From Bacteroidia bacterium (GTDB lineage Bacteria; Bacteroidota; Bacteroidia; Chitinophagales; Chitinophagaceae): 64,000 nucleotides of DNA. A program made the translations under genes and the position numbers. The notes below the pieces were generated by a model. It was not told the origin of the DNA. It saw only the letters and a program-made list of their open reading frames with translations, and searched no databases. This document shows, piece after piece, positions 1 through 9,279 of this stretch (position 1 is its first letter; the number at the start of each line of letters is the position of its first letter). The DNA lies in contig JAUHYD010000005.1 in the NCBI GenBank assembly GCA_030426665.1, positions 219,880-283,879 of the forward strand, given 5' to 3'.

Positions 1-546
1 GGGTATCTGTGGATCTTCATGTAAGTTCTTACCGACACCATGCCCGACCAATTCTCTTACAACACCATATGGATGTTCGCGGGAAGTAAAGTCCTCGATT
101 GCAAAACCAATATCACCTACTCTGTTATTTTCCTTTGCCTGATCAATACCACGATATAGCGACTCTTTCGTAATCTTCAGCAGTTGCAGCACCTCCGGCT
201 TTACGTTCCCAATAGCGAAAGTAAAAGCAGAGTCTCCGTGAAAACCATTTTTGTAAAATCCGCAATCAACGGAAATAATGTCGCCATCCCTGAGTTCATA
301 CTTACTGGGGAAACCATGAACTACCGTATCGTTAACCGACATACATAATGATGCAGGGAAACCACCGTAACCCTTAAAAGAGGGAACACCACCATTGTCG
401 CGAATAAACTCCTCAGCAACGGCATCAATCGATTGAGTAGTGATACCGGGCTTTAAAAGTTTTGCCACCTCAGATAAGGTGGCAGAAACCATTAAGGCAC
501 TTTTACGTATGAGTTCAATTTCTTCTTTGGTTCTGATATGAATCAT
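1..546 (-). CDS. map: Type I methionine aminopeptidase, C-terminal part outside the window
   Basis: Removes the initiator methionine from nascent proteins in the cytosol; a dinuclear-metal hydrolase. The 182 codons visible run from ATG at 546 to the window edge with no stop. Metal and substrate residues of the family are visible: His77 (VVHG), Asp94 (SVDCG), Asp105 (FHGDSAF) and His169 (LVGHGVG). The two C-terminal glutamate ligands of the family would lie beyond position 1. The start gives MIHIRTKEEIE, a usual MetAP beginning. It lies 25 bp after secY and is probably the next gene of the same transcript, as in other bacteria where map follows secY. Identity is secure; only its completeness cannot be judged. 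Confidence 0.95.
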   Translation of the reverse strand, partial: MIHIRTKEEIELIRKSALMVSATLSEVAKLLKPGITTQSIDAVAEEFIRDNGGVPSFKGYGGFPASLCMSVNDTVVHGFPSKYELRDGDIISVDCGFYKNGFHGDSAFTFAIGNVKPEVLQLLKITKESLYRGIDQAKENNRVGDIGFAIEDFTSREHPYGVVRELVGHGVGKNLHEDPQIP

Positions 547-571
547 TAATCAGGAATAAGTTTAGAATCAA

Positions 572-1930
572 CTATGCCGATACACCACCTCTTGCAGGCG
601 CTGTTCTGCCGGCAACTCTACCGGTCTTCATGATACCGTCGTAGTGATTCATTAGCAAGTAACTCTCTACCTGCTGCAATGTGTCAAGAATTACCGCAAC
701 ACCAATCAGCATAGACGTACCACCATAGAAAGATGCAAACCCGCTGGTAACACCCACCAATGAAGCAATACCCGGAAGGATACCCGCAATGGCAAGGAAA
801 AACGCACCCGGAAGTGTAATACGGTCCATAATCGTTGCAATGTAGTTAGCAGTGTCCTCACCTGGCTTAACACCGGGAATGAAGCTGTTGTTGCGCTTTA
901 AGTTATCCGCCATTTCTGTCGGATTAAAAATAAGTGCCGTGTAAAAGTAAGTAAAGGCAATCACCATGATGGCATATACCAGATTATACCATAAAGACCT
1001 GTTGTCAGACAATGCCTGTATAAACCCAACAGCTTTTTCATTGGTGGTAAAACCATTGAATATTGTAGGGATGAACATCATAGCCTGTGCAAAGATGATT
1101 GGCATTACACCTGCAGAGTTAACTTTCAAAGGAATAAAATCACGCGATCCACTCACCTCTTTAGCTGCATTGCTGCTACCAATAATCCTACGTGCATAAT
1201 TCAATGGTATCTTACGAACACCCTGTGTAAGCAGAATCAAACCGATAATTACAGCAATAAATATTGCAATTTCAATAAGGAATAACAACAGACCGCCACC
1301 ACCACCGGTGTTCTTCTGAGTAAGCTCCTGAAGAATTGACTGAGGAAAACGTGCAAGGATACCCACCATGATAAGCAACGAAGTACCATTACCGATACCA
1401 CGATCTGTAATCTTCTCACCAATCCACATTACAAAAAGTGTACCTGCTGTAAGCACTACCATTGTTGACAACCAGAACATAAATGGAGAAAAGTCAGGAG
1501 CCAGAGAACTTACATACTGAGGAGAACGCAAATAAGCTACATATGCACTTGCCTGAAAAGCAGTAACAATCACAGTAAGATAACGAGTATAAGAATTTAT
1601 CTTTCTACGCCCGCTATCTTCCTTCTGAAGCTTTGCAACCTGAGGTATAACAATACCTGCCAACTGCATAAAGATAGACGCAGAGATATAAGGCATAACA
1701 CCAAGCGCAAATATAGATGCCCTGCTGAAGGCACCACCCGCAAACATATTAAGGATACCAAGAATCCCGCCGGGACCTTGATTGTCAACGAGTTTGGTGG
1801 GGTCTATACCTGGTAAAGCTATGTAACAACCTACACGGTAAACTAGAACAAGGACGATTGTATAAACGATACGTTTACGCAGCTCGTCAATGCTCCATAT
1901 ATTTTTCAGCTTATCAATAAATTTCTTCAC
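572..1930 (-). CDS. secY: Preprotein translocase subunit SecY
   Basis: Central channel subunit of the SecYEG translocon in the inner membrane; exports unfolded preproteins and inserts membrane proteins. 452 aa with about ten hydrophobic segments. The early region PGIDP, the glycine-rich plug region (residues about 50-70: GPGGILGILNMFAGGAF) and the GIGNGTSLLI loop after segment 4 are typical. Translation appears to start at GTG (1928-1930, MKKFIDKLKNIW); the length fits the family. It sits 79 bp after rplO and 25 bp before map, the usual place at the end of the spc operon. No defect seen. Confidence 0.97.
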   Translation of the reverse strand: MKKFIDKLKNIWSIDELRKRIVYTIVLVLVYRVGCYIALPGIDPTKLVDNQGPGGILGILNMFAGGAFSRASIFALGVMPYISASIFMQLAGIVIPQVAKLQKEDSGRRKINSYTRYLTVIVTAFQASAYVAYLRSPQYVSSLAPDFSPFMFWLSTMVVLTAGTLFVMWIGEKITDRGIGNGTSLLIMVGILARFPQSILQELTQKNTGGGGGLLLFLIEIAIFIAVIIGLILLTQGVRKIPLNYARRIIGSSNAAKEVSGSRDFIPLKVNSAGVMPIIFAQAMMFIPTIFNGFTTNEKAVGFIQALSDNRSLWYNLVYAIMVIAFTYFYTALIFNPTEMADNLKRNNSFIPGVKPGEDTANYIATIMDRITLPGAFFLAIAGILPGIASLVGVTSGFASFYGGTSMLIGVAVILDTLQQVESYLLMNHYDGIMKTGRVAGRTAPARGGVSA

Positions 1931-2009
1931 AGTAACTGTTGTTAATCAAAAATGAAATGCGAATAAACGATAAAAGACGCATTTAACCAAAAAAATGCGT
2001 CTTTATATC

Positions 2010-2456
2010 TTAAATAATTTCAATAGTTCCGCCCGCTGCTGCTATCGCTTCTTTTGCTTTAGCACTTGCCGCATTTACTTTGAAAGGTATAGAAGACTTT
2101 ATCTCTCCGTTTCCAAGTACTTTCACCAGGTCGGTACGGTTAATAAGTCCGTTAACATATAATGTATCAGGAGTAAATTCTGTCAGTGAGTACTTCTCAA
2201 CGAACATATCCACCTGACCCAAATTGAACACTTTGTATTCTACACGGAAGTGATTTTTAAATCCACGCTTCGGCATACGACGTTGAATTGGCATCTGGCC
2301 ACCTTCATGTCCTCTCTTTGCTGAATAACCGGTACGGGCTTGTTGCCCTTTGTTACCTTTTGTAGCTGTACCACCATGGCCGCTACCTTCACCACGACCT
2401 ATACGTTTTCCTTTTTTTGTTGAGCCTGCTGCAGGCTTTAGATTGTGTAGTTGCAT
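2010..2456 (-). CDS. rplO: 50S ribosomal protein L15
   Basis: Late-assembling large-subunit protein that binds 23S rRNA. 148 aa, normal for the family. The N-terminal 60 residues form the typical Gly/Lys/Arg-rich extension (KGKRIGRGEGSGHGGTATKG, then RRMPKRGF), which threads into rRNA; the C-terminal half carries the globular fold. ATG start at 2456. It follows rpmD by 59 bp and precedes secY by 79 bp, the conserved spc order. Confidence 0.97.
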   Translation of the reverse strand: MQLHNLKPAAGSTKKGKRIGRGEGSGHGGTATKGNKGQQARTGYSAKRGHEGGQMPIQRRMPKRGFKNHFRVEYKVFNLGQVDMFVEKYSLTEFTPDTLYVNGLINRTDLVKVLGNGEIKSSIPFKVNAASAKAKEAIAAAGGTIEII

Positions 2457-2515
2457 TATTTACAATTTTTGAACTTGCGCGGAATATGTAACCGCTCGCA
2501 AATCGATTAAAAAAA

Positions 2516-2698
2516 CTATTTTACTTCTTCCACCTTTACAAGATGGTGAACTGCTTTCACCATACCAAGTATCTGTGGTGTAGCTTCTACCTCTACGCTA
2601 TGTAGCATACGACGCAAACCCAATGCCTGAAGGGTGCGTTTCTGGCGAGCCATACGGTCTATACCGCTTTTTACTTGTGTTATTTTTATCTTTGACAT
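2516..2698 (-). CDS. rpmD: 50S ribosomal protein L30
   Basis: Small large-subunit protein of the L30/L7 fold. 60 aa, the normal bacterial length; starts MSKIKITQVKSGIDR and contains the typical TLQALGLRRMLHSVE segment and a C-terminal valine-rich strand (HHLVKVEEV). rpmD is absent from some bacterial phyla, so its presence here is informative. It lies between rpsE (106 bp upstream) and rplO (59 bp downstream). Confidence 0.95.
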   Translation of the reverse strand: MSKIKITQVKSGIDRMARQKRTLQALGLRRMLHSVEVEATPQILGMVKAVHHLVKVEEVK

Positions 2699-2804
2699 GT
2701 CCGTTCAATATTCAAAGTTGAGAAATAGTTGCCGGTAAAGCTGCGCTGTACCTTTCTGTATCACTGCCCCCCAACCTCAATTGGTTGTTATAAAATATAC
2801 GGGT

Positions 2805-3317
2805 TTACCCGTTAAATACTTTTTTCAAACTGATGTTGCGCTGCTTTGCTACCTTGATTGGTTCACGCAACATACCCAATGCAGTAAATGTAGCTTTAAC
2901 CACGTTGTGCGGATTTGCAGATCCCAACGACTTAGAAAGTACATCGGTAATTCCTGCAGCCTCAAGCACAGCACGCATACTACCTCCGGCAATTACACCG
3001 GTACCATGGGCTGCAGGCTTAATGAAAACCTTTGCTGCACCATCTTTTGCCAGTTGCTCGTGAGGAATAGTACCATGCATAACCGGAACTTTGATAAGGT
3101 TCTTCTTAGCATCGTCAATTCCCTTGGTAATAGCTTCCTGTACTTCCTTTGCCTTACCAAGACCATGACCGACAACGCCATTTCCATTACCAACTACCAC
3201 TAAGGCAGAGAAACTGAATGCACGCCCGCCCTTGGTGGTTTTTACCACACGATTGATAGCTACGACCTTTTCCGTCAAGTCCAGATCACCACCTTTAACG
3301 CGATTGAATTGTGTCAT
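2805..3317 (-). CDS. rpsE: 30S ribosomal protein S5
   Basis: Small-subunit protein near the decoding centre and the mRNA entry channel; known from other bacteria as a site of ram and spectinomycin-resistance mutations. 170 aa. N-terminal double-stranded-RNA-binding-like domain (residues about 10-75, with [19 protein letters not shown] and [15 protein letters not shown]) and C-terminal domain with [18 protein letters not shown] start at 3317. Order rplR-rpsE-rpmD, with gaps of 105 and 106 bp. Confidence 0.97.
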   Translation of the reverse strand: MTQFNRVKGGDLDLTEKVVAINRVVKTTKGGRAFSFSALVVVGNGNGVVGHGLGKAKEVQEAITKGIDDAKKNLIKVPVMHGTIPHEQLAKDGAAKVFIKPAAHGTGVIAGGSMRAVLEAAGITDVLSKSLGSANPHNVVKATFTALGMLREPIKVAKQRNISLKKVFNG

Positions 3318-3422
3318 TATTCTGTTTTTTATTAACTGATGTGCAGTGAATCAGTTCACCATACATCCTATTTAATTATCTGGTTTCTTGCTGGCCGGAC
3401 AACCGGACAACAACTTAAAAAT

Positions 3423-3782
3423 TTAAAACTTCAGTCCTCCTTCGCGTGCACCATCAGCTATCGCCTTCACACGACCGTGATATAGATAACCACCTCTGTC
3501 GAATACACAGGTTTCGATACCGGCAGCAATTGCCTTTTGCGCTAATGACTTACCAACATTTACAGACTTCTCAACCTTGTTACCAGCTATAGCCGCTATG
3601 TCCTTTTGACGGGAGTTTGCAGAAGCCAACGTGGTTCCGGTTGCATCATCAATAAGTTGTGCGTATATGTCTTTGTTGCTACGATATACAGATAGTCTTG
3701 GCTTGGTTGCGCTACCGCTTACACGAGCGCGAATACGCCAACGAAGTTTCTGACGACGGACTACTTTTTGATCTAGTGCCAT
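3423..3782 (-). CDS. rplR: 50S ribosomal protein L18
   Basis: Binds 5S rRNA together with L5 and helps dock the 5S particle in the central protuberance. 119 aa. Basic N-terminus ([17 protein letters not shown]), the core [19 protein letters not shown], and the highly conserved C-terminal [23 protein letters not shown] start at 3782; 60 bp after rplF, 105 bp before rpsE. Confidence 0.97.
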   Translation of the reverse strand: MALDQKVVRRQKLRWRIRARVSGSATKPRLSVYRSNKDIYAQLIDDATGTTLASANSRQKDIAAIAGNKVEKSVNVGKSLAQKAIAAGIETCVFDRGGYLYHGRVKAIADGAREGGLKF

Positions 3783-3842
3783 TTTTCTTACTTTTTTACG
3801 GGCTCACCATTGGTGGCTACCGGATATTTTTGTTATTTAATA

Positions 3843-4397
3843 TTATTTACCAGCAGATTTACCAGCCTTACGACGAATGATTTCATCAGAATAACGCACA
3901 CCCTTTCCTTTATATGGCTCAGGCTTACGTAGGCTACGAATTTTTGCTGCAACCTGTCCCAACATTTGCTTATCTATCGATTCCAAATCAATGGTAGGTG
4001 CCTTACCTTTTACAGATGTAGCAGTAGCAGTAACCTCTTTTGGTAAATCAAAAATAATGTTGTGAGAAAATCCTAGTGCCATGTCTATCTGCTGGCCAGT
4101 TACGGCTGCACGATAACCCACACCCACCAACTCAAGTGTCTTCTTAAATCCTTCAGAAACTCCAACAATCATGTTGGCAATCAATGAACGATACAAACCA
4201 TGCATTGCCTTGTGGCGAATCTGGTCGGTCGGACGCTGTACCGTTACTATATCACCCTCAACACTGAGTGTAATATCACGGTCCATCTGCTGACGAAGCT
4301 CCCCTTTGGGACCCTTTACAATAACTTCATTTGCTGGAGTTACAGAGATTGTTACTCCTTTTGCAAGTGTGATTGTTTTTTTACCTATACGAGACAT
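3843..4397 (-). CDS. rplF: 50S ribosomal protein L6
   Basis: Two-domain large-subunit protein beside the sarcin-ricin loop and the elongation-factor site. 184 aa, typical length. N-terminal MSRIGKKTITLAKGV, central LELVGVGYRA, and the signature RKPEPYKGKGVRYSDEIIRR near the C-terminus. ATG start at 4397. There is an unusually wide 140-bp gap to rpsH upstream, AT-rich, without a clear hairpin or promoter motif. Confidence 0.97.
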   Translation of the reverse strand: MSRIGKKTITLAKGVTISVTPANEVIVKGPKGELRQQMDRDITLSVEGDIVTVQRPTDQIRHKAMHGLYRSLIANMIVGVSEGFKKTLELVGVGYRAAVTGQQIDMALGFSHNIIFDLPKEVTATATSVKGKAPTIDLESIDKQMLGQVAAKIRSLRKPEPYKGKGVRYSDEIIRRKAGKSAGK

Positions 4398-4537
4398 GAT
4401 ACTATTGTTAAACTATTAATTATTTGGCTGTTTTCAGTTACCGTATAGAGAACTTTATATTATCAACCTTTATGTTTAGTGATGAATACTCAAAAGCATT
4501 ATCACTGTAAAATGTAAATTTCTTTCGAACGCAATGA

Positions 4538-4936
4538 TTAATAAATGTTACACATTACTTCACCACCTACGTTCTGTGCACGTGCTTCCTTGTCCGTCAT
4601 CACACCTTTCGACGTAGAAACAATTGCAACACCAAGTCCGTTCAATACTCTGCGAATCTCAGTAGGCTTTGCATACTGCCTCAAACCCGGACGACTCACT
4701 CGCTCTAACGATTTGATAGCCGGCTCTTTAGTTTGCATATCGTACTTCAATGCTATTTTGATTATGCCCTGCTTACTATCATCTTCAAACTTGTACTTCA
4801 ATATGTAACCCTTATCGTACAGAATTTCTGTAATACGCTTTTTAACGTTGGAAGCCGGTATCTCAACGATACGGTGGCGAGCCATTTGAGCGTTACGGAC
4901 ACGGGTCAGGAAGTCTGCTATTGGATCTGTTACCAT
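4538..4936 (-). CDS. rpsH: 30S ribosomal protein S8
   Basis: Primary 16S rRNA binder in the central domain; in E. coli it is also the translational repressor of the spc operon. The start chosen is ATG at 4936 (MVTDPIADFLTRVRNAQ), giving 132 aa as in the family; an in-frame upstream start at 5002 would add 22 residues with no family counterpart. Conserved C-terminus STSKGVMTDKEAR then NVGGEVMCNIY. It lies 88 bp after rpsN. Whether it regulates this operon was not visible. Confidence 0.96.
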   Translation of the reverse strand: MVTDPIADFLTRVRNAQMARHRIVEIPASNVKKRITEILYDKGYILKYKFEDDSKQGIIKIALKYDMQTKEPAIKSLERVSRPGLRQYAKPTEIRRVLNGLGVAIVSTSKGVMTDKEARAQNVGGEVMCNIY

Positions 4937-5024
4937 TTTTAGTTTTGTTTTTGTAAAAAAAATTGTTACGAGTATCAGAATTGGATTCTGACTTTGAAAC
5001 ACTAGCTAGTACACGAGCACTAAC

Positions 5025-5294
5025 TTACCAGCTTGCCTTACGAACTCCTGGTATTTTACCATCAAGCGCCATATCGCGGAAAACGTTCCGACAGATACCA
5101 AAGTGGCGCATATAACCACGTGGACGACCTGTCAAATGACAACGATTTCTAAGACGAACCGCTGAAGAGTTCTTAGGAAGTTTGTCTAAAGCTTCCCAAT
5201 TTTCCTCCGCTTTAAGGGCAGCACGCTTGTCAGCGTATTTAGCTACCATTTTTTCACGTTTACGTTGGCGTGCTTTTATCGATTCTCTTGCCAT
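5025..5294 (-). CDS. rpsN: 30S ribosomal protein S14, zinc-free long form
   Basis: Small-subunit head protein. 89 aa, the long C-minus form: it lacks the paired CxxC zinc motifs of the short 61-aa form. Two isolated cysteines are present (NRCHLTG and FGICRN). N-terminal helix [15 protein letters not shown], conserved [20 protein letters not shown] and C-terminal [14 protein letters not shown] start at 5294; 17 bp after rplE. Confidence 0.96.
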   Translation of the reverse strand: MARESIKARQRKREKMVAKYADKRAALKAEENWEALDKLPKNSSAVRLRNRCHLTGRPRGYMRHFGICRNVFRDMALDGKIPGVRKASW

Positions 5295-5311
5295 AATTTA
5301 TTTATTCAGTA

Positions 5312-5890
5312 TTATTTACCTGTTTTTTCCATGTTAGTGAATGGCATTCCCATTTCTTTCAACAGCTCATACGCTTCTTCGTTTGTCTTTGCTGTAGTCA
5401 CAAATGTGATGTCCATACCGCTGATGCGAGCAATCTTGTCTATGTTTATTTCCGGATAGATGATCTGCTCGGTGATACCCATTGTGTAGTTACCTCTGCC
5501 GTCAAAAGACTTCTCGCCTATGCCTTTAAAGTCACGTACACGTGGAAGAGAAACTGATACAAAACGATCAAGAAATTCGTACATCTTCACATGCCTCAGT
5601 GTAACACGACAACCGATTGGCATTTGCTTACGCAACTTGAAGTTAGAAATATCCTTCCTTGACAAAGTAGGTATCGCTTTCTGGCCGGTAACCAATGTCA
5701 TTTCAGCTACCGCATCATCTATTAGCTTCTTGTCAGATGTAGATCCTTTTACACCTTGATTAAGGCATATTTTTACCAAACGTGGAACCTGCATTACTGA
5801 CTTGTACCCGAATTTTTTCATAAGTGCGGGTGCCACTTCGTCTCTATACTTGTTTAGCAAGCGTGGAGTGTATGTTGTATTGGTTGCCAT
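5312..5890 (-). CDS. rplE: 50S ribosomal protein L5
   Basis: Forms the 5S rRNP with L18 and 5S rRNA and contacts the P-site tRNA. 192 aa. Contains [20 protein letters not shown] near the N-terminus, [18 protein letters not shown], and the signature [18 protein letters not shown]. Its ATG (5888-5890) overlaps the stop of rplX by one base (TAATG), so translation is probably coupled to rplX. Confidence 0.97.
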   Translation of the reverse strand: MATNTTYTPRLLNKYRDEVAPALMKKFGYKSVMQVPRLVKICLNQGVKGSTSDKKLIDDAVAEMTLVTGQKAIPTLSRKDISNFKLRKQMPIGCRVTLRHVKMYEFLDRFVSVSLPRVRDFKGIGEKSFDGRGNYTMGITEQIIYPEINIDKIARISGMDITFVTTAKTNEEAYELLKEMGMPFTNMEKTGK

Positions 5891-6225
5891 TATATTGCCT
5901 CCCCTGATTTTTTAGATAAACGAACAAAACCGGTTTCTGTGCGCTCACGTCGGATACGAGCGGGAGCTTTAGATTTAGCGTCCCAAAGCATAACATTAGA
6001 TATATGCATTGGCGCCTCTTCTGTAACTATGCCACCCTGAGGGTTCTGAGCATTAGGCTTCAGGTGTTTTGTCACCATCTTCACACCTTCTACCAGTACT
6101 CTCTCCTTCGCAGGATATACTGCAAGTACCGTACGAGGCTGTGCGAGGTCTTTGTCGTTACCGGCAATAACCACCACGCTGTCGCCTTTCTTAATATTGA
6201 ACTTTGGTTTGAATCTCTTCTTCAC
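5890..6225 (-). CDS. rplX: 50S ribosomal protein L24
   Basis: One of the two assembly-initiator proteins of the large subunit. KOW motif in residues about 10-40 ([18 protein letters not shown]) and the typical [12 protein letters not shown] and [10 protein letters not shown] segments. The start chosen is GTG at 6225 ([15 protein letters not shown]), which matches homologues and gives 111 aa; the upstream in-frame ATG at 6264 would add 13 atypical residues. There is 63 bp from the rplN stop, and this gap holds a TACCTTTG box that could be an internal promoter. One-base overlap with rplE. Confidence 0.94.
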   Translation of the reverse strand: MKKRFKPKFNIKKGDSVVVIAGNDKDLAQPRTVLAVYPAKERVLVEGVKMVTKHLKPNAQNPQGGIVTEEAPMHISNVMLWDAKSKAPARIRRERTETGFVRLSKKSGEAI

Positions 6226-6272
6226 TGTTATTAAAATTTGAGTTATACTCCTGCGTTTTTCCAAACGGGCTG

Positions 6273-6280
6273 CAAAGGTA
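6273..6280 (-). promoter_or_regulatory. Possible internal promoter (-7 box TACCTTTG) before rplX
   Basis: On the minus strand the rplN-rplX gap contains TACCTTTG, identical to the -7 box of the rpsJ promoter at 12,335-12,342 and fitting the Bacteroidota consensus TAnnTTTG. No TTTG -33 box sits at the expected 18-21 bp spacing. It could start a transcript about 40 nt before the GTG of rplX. Motif match only. Confidence 0.3.
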
Positions 6281-6288
6281 CAACAATT

Positions 6289-6657
6289 TTACAATACTTC
6301 GGGTGCAAGGGAAACTATTTTCATATATCCCTTATCGCGCAATTCACGCGCCACAGGGCCGAATATACGTGTCCCGCGCGGGTCGTCTGAGTTATTCAGT
6401 AGCACCACCGCATTATCATCAAAGTTGATGTATGAACCATCTTTGCGACGCAACTTGTTTTTGGTGCGAACGATAACCGCCTTAGATATAGTACCCTTCT
6501 TCATGGCACCACCGGGGATAGAGTCCTTCACAGTTACGACGATTTTATCGCCTACGCCTGCGTAGTCCTGACCGGAGTTACCCAGTACACGTATGCAAAG
6601 TACTTGTTTGGCACCGCTATTATCGGCTACATTAAGCCGGGATTCTTGTTGTATCAT
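6289..6657 (-). CDS. rplN: 50S ribosomal protein L14
   Basis: Large-subunit interface protein that contacts 16S rRNA and is the docking site of the silencing factor RsfS in other bacteria. 122 aa, the exact family length. N-terminus [18 protein letters not shown], central [13 protein letters not shown], and C-terminal [23 protein letters not shown] at 6657, only 9 bp after rpsQ. Confidence 0.97.
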   Translation of the reverse strand: MIQQESRLNVADNSGAKQVLCIRVLGNSGQDYAGVGDKIVVTVKDSIPGGAMKKGTISKAVIVRTKNKLRRKDGSYINFDDNAVVLLNNSDDPRGTRIFGPVARELRDKGYMKIVSLAPEVL

Positions 6658-6666
6658 CTTAAAAAG

Positions 6667-6927
6667 TTACTTAGCTTTTTCAATAATTTCTACCAGACGC
6701 CATCTTTTAGTCTTACTAAGCGGACGGGTTTCCATAATACGAACCACATCGCCAATACCGGCTGTGTTTTGCTCGTCGTGTGCATGGAAGCTGGAGCTTT
6801 TCTTAATAAACTTACCGTATAACGGGTGTTTAACTTTACGCTCAACCGTAACAGTAATGGTTTTAGTCATTTTGTTACTGTTGACTACCCCTATACGGGT
6901 TTTTCTGCTTTTTCTTTGAATCGTCAT
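6667..6927 (-). CDS. rpsQ: 30S ribosomal protein S17
   Basis: OB-fold primary binder of 16S rRNA in the 5' domain. 86 aa. Conserved [19 protein letters not shown] and [23 protein letters not shown] at 6927; 18 bp after rpmC and 9 bp before rplN. Confidence 0.96.
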   Translation of the reverse strand: MTIQRKSRKTRIGVVNSNKMTKTITVTVERKVKHPLYGKFIKKSSSFHAHDEQNTAGIGDVVRIMETRPLSKTKRWRLVEIIEKAK

Positions 6928-6945
6928 AATTGACAGAATAATTTA

Positions 6946-7152
6946 TTATAAACCTAATGCTCTTTTACGCTGTTCTGTTTTCAGGCGGGCCAGTTCACGG
7001 CGCATTCCTTTAATTGAAAGCGGGTTTTCTATCGGGTTAACCGCATGACTGAACTTTGTCTTCTTCAGGCGTATTTCCTCGTCACTGATTTTTTCATTCA
7101 GTGCTTCGTTGTCCAGCGAGCGGTAGTCGTCCGCTTTTTTTGCATTTGCCAT
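6946..7152 (-). CDS. rpmC: 50S ribosomal protein L29
   Basis: Small two-helix protein at the polypeptide exit site next to L23. 68 aa. The N-terminus (MANAKKADDYRSLDNEALNE) and the C-terminal IKGMRRELARLKTEQRKR fit the family, with the conserved arginine-rich second helix. ATG at 7152. Position between rplP and rpsQ supports the call, which matters for so short a protein. Confidence 0.94.
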   Translation of the reverse strand: MANAKKADDYRSLDNEALNEKISDEEIRLKKTKFSHAVNPIENPLSIKGMRRELARLKTEQRKRALGL

Positions 7153-7224
7153 TTTACTTATTTTTTAATCGTTGTTAGTTGAATGATTTGTCCAACTGTG
7201 GCGAACTTTTATAAAGAACCGAGA

Positions 7225-7647
7225 TTATGCGCCTACATAATCATGGCGAACAATAAACTTAGTTTTGATAGGCAACTTCTGTGCGGCTAGTGCCAACGCT
7301 TCCTGTGCCAACTTAACCGGTACTCCATCCAATTCAAACATGATGCGACCTGGTTTAACAACGGCAGCCCAGTATTCAAGGTTACCCTTACCCTTACCCA
7401 TACGCACTTCAGCAGGCTTATTGGTAATTGGCTTGTCAGGGAAGATGCGTATCCAAACATTACCTTCACGCTTCATGTGACGGGTCATTGCCTGACGAGC
7501 TGCTTCAATCTGCCTGTTGGTAATCCACTTTGGCTCCATAGCCTTCAGACCAAACGAACCGAATGCTATTTCAGCACCACGATGTGCATTTCCTCTAATT
7601 CTGCCTTTATGGGCTTTACGATGTTTTACTTTCTTTGGTTGTAACAT
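7225..7647 (-). CDS. rplP: 50S ribosomal protein L16
   Basis: Large-subunit protein near the A-site tRNA elbow. 140 aa. N-terminal [19 protein letters not shown], then [20 protein letters not shown] and the signature [23 protein letters not shown] at 7647; 36 bp after rpsC, 72 bp before rpmC. Confidence 0.97.
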   Translation of the reverse strand: MLQPKKVKHRKAHKGRIRGNAHRGAEIAFGSFGLKAMEPKWITNRQIEAARQAMTRHMKREGNVWIRIFPDKPITNKPAEVRMGKGKGNLEYWAAVVKPGRIMFELDGVPVKLAQEALALAAQKLPIKTKFIVRHDYVGA

Positions 7648-7683
7648 TGTTACACGTTTTATTAAAATGTCCTAATAATAATA

Positions 7684-8484
7684 TTATCTGCGTCCTGCTC
7701 CGCCACCGCCTCTGCGGTCTCCACCTGCTCCACCTCTGCGATCTCCACCTCTGCGGTCTCCACCACCTCTGCGATCTCCACCCTGGAATCCGCCTGTTGG
7801 ACGGTTGCCACGGTTATCAGAATTTGCAGAGAAGTTCGGATTCAAATCACGCTTGCCTAAAACCTCGCCCTTACATATCCATACTTTCAAACCAATCTTA
7901 CCATAAACCGTCATTGCGTATACAGATGCATAGTCAATGTCCATACGGAAAGTGTGCAATGGAGTACGACCTTGTTTGAATTCTTCACTACGTGCAATCT
8001 CCGCTCCGTTCAAACGTCCGCCGGCTTTAATTTTAATTCCTTCAGCTCCCATACGCATCGCAGTAGTTATAGCCATTTTGATAGCTCTTTTATAGCTAAC
8101 ACGACCTTCTATCTGACGAGCAATAGTCTCACCTACAATCATCGCATCCAACTCCGGACGACGAATCTCCATGATATTAATCTGAACATCATCCTTCTTG
8201 GTGAGCTTTTTCAACTCTTCTTTGATACGATCAACCTCTGTTCCTCCCTTACCGATAATAATACCTGGCTTCGAAGTATGTATGGTGATTATCAATTTTC
8301 CCAGTGTACGCTCGATAACAATACGTGAAATACCACCTTTGTTGATACGTGCGTTGAGGTAATTACGGATTTTATGATCTTCAACCAATTTCTGACCGAA
8401 GTCCTTCTTTTCTCCATACCACATTGAATCCCATCCGCGGATGATGCCCAATCTATTACCTATAGGATTACATTTTTGACCCAT
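7684..8484 (-). CDS. rpsC: 30S ribosomal protein S3 with Gly/Arg-rich C-terminal tail
   Basis: Small-subunit protein at the mRNA entry pore, part of the ribosomal helicase. 266 aa. KH domain in the N-terminal half with the GxxG-type loop [15 protein letters not shown]-terminal S3 domain with [20 protein letters not shown] and [16 protein letters not shown]. After residue about 220 there is a 46-residue tail built from GDRRGG-like units, longer and more RNA-binding-like than in the E. coli protein (233 aa). ATG at 8484; 11 bp after rplV. Confidence 0.96.
   Translation of the reverse strand: MGQKCNPIGNRLGIIRGWDSMWYGEKKDFGQKLVEDHKIRNYLNARINKGGISRIVIERTLGKLIITIHTSKPGIIIGKGGTEVDRIKEELKKLTKKDDVQINIMEIRRPELDAMIVGETIARQIEGRVSYKRAIKMAITTAMRMGAEGIKIKAGGRLNGAEIARSEEFKQGRTPLHTFRMDIDYASVYAMTVYGKIGLKVWICKGEVLGKRDLNPNFSANSDNRGNRPTGGFQGGDRRGGGDRRGGDRRGGAGGDRRGGGGAGRR
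7699..7782 (-). repeat. Short in-gene repeats encoding GDRRGG units in the S3 tail
   Basis: Codons 235-262 of rpsC contain four imperfect copies of a 15-21 bp unit that encodes Gly-Asp-Arg-Arg-Gly-Gly. On the plus strand it reads as repeated GGTCTCCACCTCTGCG-like blocks. It is part of the coding sequence, not an array; such tracts can change length by slippage. Confidence 0.85.
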
Positions 8485-8495
8485 TACGTTGATTA

Positions 8496-8891
8496 TTAAG
8501 CTTGAATATTTTGATTTTCTTCGTTTTCTACTTCTTGTTCCGGCACCGGATTACGGCTATCCACAATAATTGTGATGTGGTTACTACGCTTACGTACACG
8601 ATAAGCACGCCCCTGAGGAGCCGGGCGCATACGCTTCAGCATACGTCCGCCGTCTACAAATATTGTTTTGATATACAAATCCGCTTCAGCAACATCAACT
8701 CCTTCATTCTTCACACCCCAGTTGGCTATCGCACTCAACAACAGCTTTTCCAATGGTACAGAATTGTGTTTTGAACTGAATTTCAATGTATTCAGCGCCT
8801 TTTCAACCTCCATACCGCGGATAAGATCAGCCAGTAGGCGCATCTTGCGTGGCGAAGTCGGTAAGTTTCTTAAACGAGCAACAGCTTCCAT
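8496..8891 (-). CDS. rplV: 50S ribosomal protein L22
   Basis: Lines the nascent-peptide tunnel with its long beta-hairpin; hairpin mutations give macrolide resistance in other bacteria. 131 aa. Contains [36 protein letters not shown] and [20 protein letters not shown] (hairpin tip). The last about 20 residues are an acidic extension ([11 protein letters not shown]) beyond the usual end. ATG at 8891; 11 bp before rpsC. Confidence 0.96.
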   Translation of the reverse strand: MEAVARLRNLPTSPRKMRLLADLIRGMEVEKALNTLKFSSKHNSVPLEKLLLSAIANWGVKNEGVDVAEADLYIKTIFVDGGRMLKRMRPAPQGRAYRVRKRSNHITIIVDSRNPVPEQEVENEENQNIQA

Positions 8892-8957
8892 TATTTTTGT
8901 TTTTTATCCGGGATGTCTAACGACAACCCAACTTTCTTTTAAATTATTGTTTTAAAC

Positions 8958-9224
8958 CTACTTTGAACCGCTATGACCTCTGAAGTTACGTGTAGGGGAA
9001 AACTCTCCTAGCTTATGGCCAACCATATATTCCGTAACATATACAGGAATAAATTTATTGCCATTGTGTACCGCAAATGTCTGACCTACGAAGTCAGGTG
9101 TAATAGTGCTACGGCGACTCCATGTTTTAATAACACTCTTTTTTGCTTTTCCTTCTATAATCGCTTCTACCTTCTTGTTAAGGTTAGCATCTACATAAGG
9201 TCCTTTTCTTATTGAACGAGCCAT
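8958..9224 (-). CDS. rpsS: 30S ribosomal protein S19
   Basis: Small-subunit head protein that forms a bridge to the large subunit. 88 aa. N-terminus [15 protein letters not shown], core [20 protein letters not shown] and C-terminal [15 protein letters not shown], all standard. ATG at 9224; 55 bp after rplB, 66 bp before rplV. Confidence 0.97.
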   Translation of the reverse strand: MARSIRKGPYVDANLNKKVEAIIEGKAKKSVIKTWSRRSTITPDFVGQTFAVHNGNKFIPVYVTEYMVGHKLGEFSPTRNFRGHSGSK

Positions 9225-9279
9225 TTTTGACTAATTTATTGATTATCTGAAGCTGCTATTGCAACTGATTTATTAACAA

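Noticed and set aside
7699..7782. Short tandem repeats that might suggest a CRISPR-like array
   Set aside because: Units are 15-21 bp, without unique spacers, and are in frame within rpsC.
7635..7979. Plus-strand frame with repeated HLCDLH-like units opposite the S3 tail
   Set aside because: The repeats are the reverse strand of the GDRRGG codons of rpsC; no independent evidence for a gene.
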